Assembly: GCF_042477335.2 (NCBI RefSeq)
Contig: NC_091263.1
Location: 66,892,501-66,956,500 of the forward strand
DNA length: 64,000 nt
Direction of reading: 5' to 3'
From: Ovis canadensis
Lineage: Eukaryota; Chordata; Mammalia; Artiodactyla; Bovidae
The notes beneath the pieces are model-generated. The model searched no databases and was not told the DNA's origin. It was given only the letters and a program-made list of their open reading frames with translations. Below are positions 55,770 to 64,000 of the stretch, piece by piece. The translations under genes and the position numbers were made by a program. Every line of letters begins with the position of its first letter. Position 1 is the stretch's first letter.

Positions 55770-56020
55770 TAGATAAGAACAGATACTCTGGAACTAAATT
55801 AGCTAAATATTAATTACTCTGGGTTCAAATCTAAGTTCTGCCACTTACAAGCAGTGTAACCCTGGGCTAGTCATTTAACTTTACTACTTCAATTCACAAA
55901 TCTGCAAAAGTGGGGTAAACAGTACCTCCCTCATGGGGTTATTTGGAGGATTATATTGGCATTTAATGCAAGGCATTTAAAACAGTACATGGCACATATG
56001 ATGTGTTACATAAGTGCTTG
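55770..56020 (-). repeat. MIR SINE, antisense
   Basis: TCTGGGTTCAAATCTAAGTT, CTGCCACTTACAAGC and AACCCTGGGCTAGTCATTTA are the complement of the MIR core and 3' region. Ancient. Confidence 0.75.
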
Positions 56021-56084
56021 TTAAAGAAAGAAAGAAAATGTCCTTATATTGAGAATTTCACAGAAGTTATTTTTAATTCCTTTA

Positions 56085-56392
56085 AAGAAGGGGTCAACAA
56101 ACCATGGTTATGGGCCAAAATCTGGCTTCCCTACCTATTTTTGTGCTAAGTATAGGTTTTACATTTTTAAATGGTTGAAAAAAAATCAAGCCTCACATTT
56201 CATGACATGTGAAAATCATATAAAATCCAACTTTCAGTAACCAGATATAAAGTTTTTGCTTTTGAACATAGACATGCCCATACTATAGCAAAGCTGAGTA
56301 GCTATGATAGTGACCACTGGCCCGCAAAACCTAAAATATTTACTACCTGCCTCTTTACAGAAAAAGTTTGCTGACCTCTGCTCTAGAGTCAC
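56085..56392 (+). mobile_element. hAT-like non-autonomous DNA transposon fossil
   Basis: Starts GGGGTCAACAAACCATGG with GGGCCAAAATCTGGC and ends CCCGCAAAACCTAAAATATT, CAGAAAAAGTTTGCTGACC. The two ends are imperfect inverted repeats of each other, typical of hAT MITEs. I am sure of the class, not of the family name. Confidence 0.6.
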
Positions 56393-57341
56393 AGGGAACA
56401 AATATTATGAAGAGGGAGGTGGACACATTCTCTAGAAAGGGAAAGATGTTGATCACTTATTTGAGACACCACCCCATGCCCCACCCACATCACACCTGAT
56501 TTTCAGAGATCACACCCTGCTGAACTAGGATGAACCGTCTACACCCTGTGGAACCCAACACTGAGATACAGGGTCTAACACAAAAACACTTGTTCCTTTC
56601 GAAAAGGAAGTGAGCTCAGCCTGAAAGATAGAGGCATTCACAGAGGAGTCATGAATGGCCTGTATGGGCCTGCTACCACCAGTTGCCTTTTTTTAAACTT
56701 CAGCTTCTTAACCATAGTTACACAATCAATCATCCTTTCTCCAACACCCCCATGGAGTTTCAGTGCTATTTAGCCTCAGCAAATAATGCAGCCTTGTCCA
56801 TCAGCAATGCAGGAGGTGGACTGCCTGGAGATGCCCTGAAGCACTTGCCTTCAGACCTCAGGAACCTACCAATCCCCCCACGTTATTCAGCAACTGCCCA
56901 GCACAAAGCCAGCGAGGCCCAGCTGTCCATCCAAACCAGAATCTTATTCACGTGTCAGACATTACGGCTCCTCCATGTTTGAGATGTGAAGCCTCAGTCT
57001 TAAGCATGATACTTTTCTGTTCTTATCCGTCCAGTGGACTTCAAACTCCTCGAGGAAATAAGGGTCATGTACATCCCCCAAATAGTTCAGTAAATATTTA
57101 TTGAAATTAAAATACCAACTCCATCCTTAATGGCTACCCAGAAAATCAATGAATCTTTGCAAAAATAAACTAATACGGTAGGAAAAACAACGGCAGTTTC
57201 ACTAAAAGTGATAGCCAAAATGGACCACAGCTTCCTTCAGTTAAATTTAGAGAAGGATATGGAAGACTGAGCAGGGGGCACTGTGAATTTTCTACTCATT
57301 TCCTTCAAAACTTTTTTACATATATAAGTAGATACAGTAAC

Positions 57342-57553
57342 GCTTTCCTCATAGCTCGTTTGGTAAAGAATCTGCCTGCAATGCAGGAGACCTGGGTTTG
57401 ACTCGGGTTGGGAAGATCCCCTGGTGAAGGAAATGGCAACCCACTCCAGTATTCTTGCCTAGAGAATTCCAGGGACAGAGGTGCCTGGCAGGCTACTGTC
57501 CATGGGGTTGCAAGAGTTAGACTTGACTTAGTGACTAAACTACTACCACCAGA
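57342..57553 (+). repeat. Bov-tA SINE
   Basis: Sense Bov-tA: GCTTTCCTCATAGCTCGTTT to GACTTAGTGACTAAACTAC. Flanks AGATACAGTAA and AGATACCGTAA are the target duplication with one change. Confidence 0.92.
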
Positions 57554-58866
57554 TACCGTAAACCTTCAAATAACCACAACGCTTGATGGCTAGTACAACA
57601 ACAATCTATCACGAATATTCATTATCACCTAGGTATAAGATGACCTCTATATAGCTATGTAATATTAAGTTATTAACTATGTATGAATAATGTTTAATAA
57701 TATATTTGCTACGAATCCTCTGTAATAGCACAATGATGATGAGAACAGCTCCAGGTAACAAGGAGCTGGTGGGGGCTCCAACAACTCCGTGTGTGATGAA
57801 GCAGTCTGCGGTGGGAGGATGCTGACCACACACGGCAAGAGCCTTGGCAGCACTTCAGCCCCCCATCTTTTCTCCTGTTTGATTACATGAGACAATGAAT
57901 GACTGGTCTAGACTGCTGAGGCTGGTTCTGCTATTAAGAGTTAAGAGTTCTGAGCATTGTGGTCTGGAGAAAGCCCTGGGAAAATGCAAGAAAGGGGGAC
58001 CTTCCTTCCTGGTCTTAACAAATGGGCTCTAACCAAAGGTGGTTTCAGCTCTGACTGCCCCCTGGTGGTTACCTGCAGGCCCCCACTCAGCTCACCAGTT
58101 AGGTCTTCAAGGACCCCATGTATGAAAACGCCATGGAGACGGCATCTGCTGCAGGCATCAAAGGACAGAGCAACCACAGTGCTGGACTGACTGGGAACAC
58201 ATTGCAGGGGACGCAGAAATGGTGGACAGCTATCTGCCGCAAAGATAACTCACTTTTTGAATCAGGGAAAATATCCTGACTCTGGATAGGGATAAACACA
58301 CCCAGTGTCCGATTGCCCATCATAACTGGGGCATGTGACCTCTCTGAGGTCAGGTGGACAGGAACCAGGGCCACTGGGTGCCCTCCTCTGTAAGTGTGAA
58401 CAGTGGATTCCGGAGCAATTTGACTCCTAGCTTACCTTCCCCTCTCCCCCCTCGCCCACCAAAATGAGACCCTGATCATTACAATAGCCCTAGAGCTAAT
58501 AAGGAAGTTGATTTTTTAATTTTAAAAGTCTCGAAAAGAAGGTCTCCAGGCTGAGACCTGGAGAATTCTACCAAACATTTAAAAAAGGACTAATACCAAT
58601 TCTAAACTATCTCTTACAGACAACAGGAGAGAAGGGGACAACTCAAACTGAAGTCAGTGTTAGGCTAATACTCAAAGTAGACAAAAGGGAGCACAAAAAG
58701 AGAGGAAACTACAGACCGATATCCCTCAGGAATACAGATGCAAAATCCTTTAACAAAATACAAAAAGAATCAATCATATACTGCAACCAAATAGGGTTTA
58801 TTTTGGGGATCCAAAGCAGATTCAATATTCAAAACTTTTTCAATATAATCCACCATAAAAACAGGT

Positions 58867-58938
58867 TAGGCTTCCCTGGTGGCTCAGAGGTTAAAGCATC
58901 TGCCTGGAATGCGGAAGACCTGGGTTCGATCCCTGGGT
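58867..58938 (+). repeat. 72-bp tRNA-like SINE head with triplicated flank
   Basis: Only the tRNA-like head of a Bov-tA-type SINE (GGCTTCCCTGGTGGCTCAGA to TTCGATCCCTGGGT), with no tail. The flank CCACCATAAAAACAGGT is present once before (58850) and twice after (58939 and 58956). Confidence 0.85.
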
Positions 58939-61480
58939 CCACCATAAAAACAGGTCCACCATAAAAACAGGTTAGAAGAAAAATAAATCACATGACCCTC
59001 TCAATCAGGGATGTACAAAAGAAAAACCATTTGACAAAATTCAACACCTATTCATGATAAACACTCTAAAAAGACTAGGAATAGGGGGAATTGCCTCAAC
59101 TTGATAAAGAACATCTACAAAAGACCGTTAGCTAACTGCATAGTTGCTGGTAAAAGATGGAATAGTCCTCCCTGAGAAGAGGAGAAAGGCAAGGCTGTCT
59201 ACTCCTACCATTGCTATTACGCACAGTCCTGAAAGTTCCAGCCAGTGCAGTAAGGTAACAAAGCCAAAGAAAAGGAATACACATCAGAAAATAAGAAAGA
59301 GCAGTCTCCTTATTTGCCAATGACACAATGGTCTATGTACAAAATCCAAGGCAATCTACCAACCCCCACAGTCCCCTCCCCACATACACAAAAATGCCAA
59401 ACGCCAACCAGAAATAACCTAGAACCAATGAGTGAGTTCAGCAAGGTCACAGTATATAAGGCCGCAGGACACAACATCATCATAGAAAATCAACTGTACT
59501 TCCACATACTATCTGTTAACATGTGTAAGTCAAAATCTAAAATATAATTACATAATTGCTCAAAAAAATTAAATGATGTGAATTTAACGAGTTAGCAGGA
59601 CTGATGTGCTACAAAATGCTGATGAGAGACATCACAGATCTAAACAAATGGAGAGACATACCGTGTGCAAGGATTACAAGACTCAACACAATAAAGATGT
59701 CGCTTCTCTCCAAATTAGTGCATAGATTTAATGCAATTCCTACCAAAGTTCCAGCAAGTCTTTTTATAGCTATAAACAAGATTATTCCGAAATTTATACG
59801 GAAAGGCAAAGGAACTAAAATACCTAAAGCAGTTGTGAACAAAAATTAAGTGCAAAGGGCCAAACAAGCACATGAAAAGATGTCTAACATCATTAGTCAT
59901 CAGGGAAATGTAAATCAAAACTGCAACGAGATACCAGTTCACACTCATGAGTATAGCTATTATTAGAAGAAGAAAAAAAAAAGGAAGAAAAGAAAAAGAA
60001 AAATCAAACAGAAAATACCAAGCGCTGATGAAGATGTGACAATACCGGGGGACCCGTGTGCACTGCTGGTGAGATGCAAAATGGCGCAGCTACAGCAGAA
60101 AGCAGTCTGGCTGTTTCTCAGAAAGTTAAACACAGAGTAACAATCTGATGCAGCAGTCCCACCCCCAGGTGTGTATCCGAAAGGACTGAATGCAGAGTCT
60201 CAAAGATTTACTTGTACACTCGTGTTCACAGCGCCAGCATTCACAGTGGCCAAAAGATGGAGACAACCCAGGCGCCCGTCAATAGATAAGTGGATAAACA
60301 AAGTGCGGCATATACATATAACAGATCACCGTTCTGCCCTAAAAAGGATGGAATCAAGACAAAGATAAGGCGCAGACTGGAAGGAAATATTTGCAAAACA
60401 CATGTCTGAGAAAGGACTGTTATTCAAAAGATGCAAGAAACTTTTAAAAGTCCATCAATAAGAAACAGCTGAATTTAAAAATGGGCAGAAGACTTTAACA
60501 GACATCTCCCCAATACAGATGGCAAAAAATAAGTGTATTAAATAAGCATATTAAGACACTCCACACCATGTCATCAGGGAAATGCAAATTAAAACAATGA
60601 AGTAACAATACATATCCACTAGAATGGCCAAAACCCAGAGCACTGCCAACACTGAATGCTGGCAAAGACGTGGAGCAACAAAAATGCTCATTCATCACTG
60701 GTGGGAATGTAGAACGGGACGGCTACTTTGGAAGACAGTTCGGCACCTTCTGACAAAGCTAAACATATTCTTAGCGTGTAATCTGGCAATCACGCTCCTT
60801 GGAATTTTCCCAAAGGAGTTAAGAAAAGAGCTATCAAGCCATGAAAAGACATAGACGACCCTTAAATACATATTCAAGTGAAAAGAAAAAAAATCTTTAG
60901 AAGGTATATACTATATGCATCCAACTACCTAACATTCTGGAAAAGGCGAGAACTATGGCGATAGTACAAGGCTCACTGGTTGCCAGGGGTTAGGGAGGGG
61001 CCAACAGGTGAGCACAGATGGGCCTCCGGGCCATGGAACGGCTCTGTGACACTATAATGGTGGACACGTGCCATTCATCCCTCAAAAACCTTGGAACATA
61101 CACCACCAAAAGTGAACGCTAACGTAAAGTACAGGCTTTGGGTGATACTGATGTGTCGATATAGGCTTATTGATCGTAACAAATGTACCACCCGGGTGCA
61201 GGGTGCTGACAGTGGGGAGGCTCTGTGTGCAGCACCAACAGGGAGTGTATGGGAAATCTCTGTCTTCAGTTCAGTTGTGCTGCAAACCTAAAACTGCTCT
61301 AAAAAAAAAAAAGACTTTTTTTTTTAAAGGGGGATGAAATTCTAATACACCCTACAACATGGATGAATCTTGAAAACATTATACTAAGCGAAATAAACCA
61401 GGCACAAAAGGACAATATTATATGATTCCACTTATATGAAGGGTGTAGAATCGTGAAAACCACACGGACAAGAAAATACT

Positions 61481-61556
61481 GGGTTCTGCAGTAAGTTTGT
61501 TTGGGTTTTTACATAAGATGTCATGGAAAAACTCAAACGAACTTTTTGGCCGGCCC
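61481..61556. mobile_element. Mariner-type MITE
   Basis: A 76-bp near-palindrome: AAGTTTGTTTGGGTTTTTAC on the left pairs with CATGGAAAAACTCAAACGAACTT on the right, and outer GGG and CCC ends are kept. It matches a short mariner-derived palindrome that is common in ruminants. No transposase is present. Confidence 0.7.
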
Positions 61557-63054
61557 TATAAAACAAAGGAAACCAGGATCTGGGGGGAGGGGCATTGGGG
61601 ACTTGTTACTTAATGTTTATAGAGTTCTGCTTCAACTGATGAAAAAGTTTCCAAAATACACAGTGGCACTGGCTATACATCATTGCAAATGCATCTAATG
61701 TCACTGAACTGTGTGCCTAAAAATGGTTCAAACGGGGGAAACAGGTAAAATGAAATAAACAAAGGGGTAGGAGTAACTCTCCCCATTTCACTACTTGTCA
61801 CATAAAGCTAGAGAAAGCACAGCAGTGTTGTACTGGAGCAGGGAGAGAGGCACTCACCAACGAAAGAGAATGGAGAACCCAGAAGCCCCATCCAGGGATA
61901 GCCAACTGATTTCTCACAAATGTACAAAAGCATCTGCACACCACACATGGGAGAAAGACAGTCTTTTTAGCAAACAGGACTGGAGCAGCTGGACACCCTT
62001 AGCAAAAAAAAGAACTTTGACATACACCTCGGTTTTTACAAAAATTAACTGGTATCTTGAGAGCAAGCCAGCAAGTGGGAAATTCACGAAGCATTTCTAT
62101 GTTGTAATCTTGAATAAACGTTTCTTCTTTGGGAAACCTCAGTTTTTGCTCTTAAGACTGTCGACTGATTGGATGAGGTCCACCCCATTTTGGAAGGTAA
62201 TCTGCTCTACTCTAAGTTTACTTTTTAAACATTAATCACACCTTAAAAAAATACTCTCAGGGCAACATCTAGACTGGTGTCTGCTCAAACAACTGGGCAT
62301 CACAGCCTAGTCAAGCTGACACACAAAAGTAACCACCGCACCAAACATGCTGGCAGGAATGTACGATGGCACAGTTACTCTGCAGAACAATTTGGCGATT
62401 TCTTCTAGAACTGAAACTCAATTTACCACGTGGCATGGCAATTGTACTCTTGGGCACTTATCCCAGAGAAATGAAAACTGACATTCATACACAATCCTGT
62501 AAATGAATGTTCACAGCACCCTTTCTCGTAATATGTGAAAGCTGGAAAGAACCTAAAGGTTCAATGGGTGAATGGTTAAACAAAACGTGGTACATCCATC
62601 CACACCATGGAACACTCCTCAGATCTATTAAAGAACAAACTATTGATACAACAAAGTATATGACCCTCAAATGCACTATGCGGAGTGGAAAGAGCCAATC
62701 TCAAAGGTCACATACTCTGTGATTCCATTTTATACACCATTCTTGAAATGAGAGGTGGGGAACAATTCAGCGGTTGCCAGCAATTAGGGATGGTGGGAGG
62801 GAGGGCGTGGATGTGATGATGAAGGGGCAGCGCGAGGCACATCTTTGAGGTCACGGGGCAGCTCTGCCCTGAGGAAGCGGAGGTCACCGGTAACCCTGAC
62901 AAGAGCAGATGGTGGTTCCCTGACATGATGGACTTACCTATCCCGAGTTCCACCAAAGGAGCAATCTTTCTCATGTTTCTTTGGATTGTCTAGCAATTAA
63001 CACTCTTTATATGTTGAATGAATGAAGCTTGTGAATAAATCAACTCGATTTAAA

Positions 63055-63560
63055 ATTGAGTCTGATCATGTCAGTCCCCACTTTGTTGAGCTCCCTACTG
63101 CCTGAGTCAGATCCAAATTCTAAACTGGCCCCCATCTACCTAACCAGTTTCATGCCTCACCATGGCCTCTCTTCCGGGCTTCCCTGGTGGGAAGAATCCC
63201 TGCCTGCAATGCAGGAGACCAGGATTCAGTCCCTGGGTGGGGAAGATTCCCCTGGAGAAGGGAATGGCTACCGACTCCAGCATTCTCGTCTGGAGAATTC
63301 CATGGACAGAGGAGCCTGGCAGGCTGCAGTCCATGGGGTCGCAGAGCCAGACGAGACTGAGCGACTCACGCTTTCGTGTCTCTCTTCTGAGCTGCTGCCA
63401 GTTCCCTTACATGGCCCTGTTCCCTTGCCTGGATCCTTATTCCTTACTTTTCTGCCTGGTGATTCACTCCTCAACCTCTGAAGATCCAGCTCAAATGCTC
63501 CCTCCTCTGAGGGGCTTCCCTGACCCCCAGGCAGCAGGCTCCTCCGTTCCTGCACACTTG
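63055..63560 (+). repeat. L2-like LINE fragment split by a Bov-tA
   Basis: Left part: CTGATCATGTCAGTCCCCAC. Right part: GATCCAGCTCAAATGCTCC and GAGGGGCTTCCCTGACCCCC, words of the L2 3' end. The Bov-tA lies between them. Confidence 0.55.
63177..63377 (+). repeat. Bov-tA SINE
   Basis: Sense Bov-tA: GGGCTTCCCTGGTGGGAAGA, CGACTCCAGCATTCTCGTC and GACGAGACTGAGCGACTCAC. The head lacks about 10 bases. CTCTCTT flanks both sides. Confidence 0.9.
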
Positions 63561-64000
63561 ATATGAGCCTCCAGCACAGAAGATAAGATATACCACACTA
63601 TGTTGCCCCTAATGAATGTCTTCCCATCCAGGCTGAAGAATCTTCCCATGGAAAGGAAAGACTGAATCCTAGCACTGAAAACAGTGCCTCATTCTTTAAT
63701 CTGTGGAATCAATCCTAAAATGATTTCATCTAAAAGGTGAGAGCTCTCAGTCCTTCATCCGGGGTACAAGTCACACAACTTTTGATGAGTTTCACCTCAT
63801 CTTTCTGGCTCAGGGCTCGGGGAGCCAGTGGAAGGAAGACACTGGCCCTTGACTAAAGAGAGGGTAAGGAGCATTACTTTCTGACCTTATCTGAAAATTC
63901 ATCAGCTGAAGCAAAAGCCTCAAGAAAAAGAGGATAAAGCTTGGGGCCAACCCGCGGAGGGCTTGCCTTCCACACTAACAGTGCATCTTGGACCCTAGAA

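Larger units (their letters stand above)
58530..62990 (+). repeat. Stack of L1 LINE 3' fragments
   Basis: Sense L1 pieces follow one another: 58530-59850 (ORF2 region), about 59850-60370, 60371-60880, 60880-61480 and 61800-62990. At least three carry the same 3' landmark (a CTGCTGGTGAG- or CACTGGTGGGAATG-like word followed by CAGTCTGG-, CAGTTCGG- or CAATTTGG-like words), so these are separate copies or rearranged parts rather than one element. Open frames are short and broken. A SINE head and a mariner MITE interrupt the stack. Confidence 0.75.
49021..64000 (-). other. KLHL18: KLHL18 intron 1 (part)
   Basis: At least 15 kb of intron upstream of exon 2. It contains eight SINEs of the Bov families, a CHR SINE, a BovB piece, an MLT1-like LTR, a hAT fossil, MIR, L2 and stacked L1 fragments. 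No exon with KLHL18 N-terminal coding was found. Unassigned stretches include 49021-50310, 54620-55760, 56400-57340 and 57560-58500. Confidence 0.7.

Noticed and set aside
49021-64000. KLHL18 exon 1
   Set aside because: Looked for a CpG-rich minus-strand exon encoding the N-terminus before IGDHKFS and ending in phase 0; none is present, so it must lie to the right of the window.

Overview
The window reads as nuclear DNA of a ruminant (bovid or close relative). It is full of retroposons characteristic of Pecora: about fifteen Bov-tA and two BOV-A2 SINEs, six BovB (RTE-class) LINE loci and about nine tRNA-Glu-type CHR SINEs. These lie over older mammalian MIR, L2, L1, MER5A, mariner and MLT1 fossils. 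Genes are split into short exons with GT/AG borders. The calls are based on reading translated exons against families I know; no database was searched.

Three genes are supported. (1) PTPN23 (HD-PTP) on the minus strand: only the first coding exon (3066-3149) is present, inside a CpG island that also holds the promoter (about 2520-3430). Positions 1-3065 are its first intron and the rest of the gene lies left of the window. (2) An NGP-like gene (neutrophilic granule protein, cathelicidin family) on the plus strand, with four exons between 12007 and 15472 and a poly(A) signal at 16010. Its last exon has a frame conflict at a run of six G, so the conserved C-terminal tail is out of frame with exons 1-3. 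(3) KLHL18 on the minus strand: exons 2 to 10 are complete between 49020 and 27584, with a 3' UTR to about 24765. Exon 1 (start codon and first ~43 residues) lies right of the window. The nine exons join in frame into about 531 residues covering BTB, BACK and six kelch repeats.

Layout: 1-3430 PTPN23 intron 1, exon 1 and promoter; 3430-12006 intergenic, with SINEs, an L1 3' end and a 63-bp inverted repeat around a MER5A; 12007-16035 NGP-like gene; 16036-24765 intergenic, with SINEs, a BovB, an MLT1 LTR and a 2.8-kb L1; 24766-49020 KLHL18 body; 49021-64000 KLHL18 intron 1, dense in SINEs and stacked L1 remnants. The order PTPN23 - NGP - KLHL18 agrees with the order I recall for mouse chromosome 9, which supports the NGP call. 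The three genes are not known to act in one pathway: PTPN23 works in ESCRT sorting, KLHL18 is a CUL3 ubiquitin-ligase adaptor, and NGP is a neutrophil granule protein.

No wholly new system was found. The points most worth checking are the NGP-like last exon, a pair of in-frame tandem splice acceptors in KLHL18, the long inverted repeats, and several nested or oddly duplicated transposon insertions.
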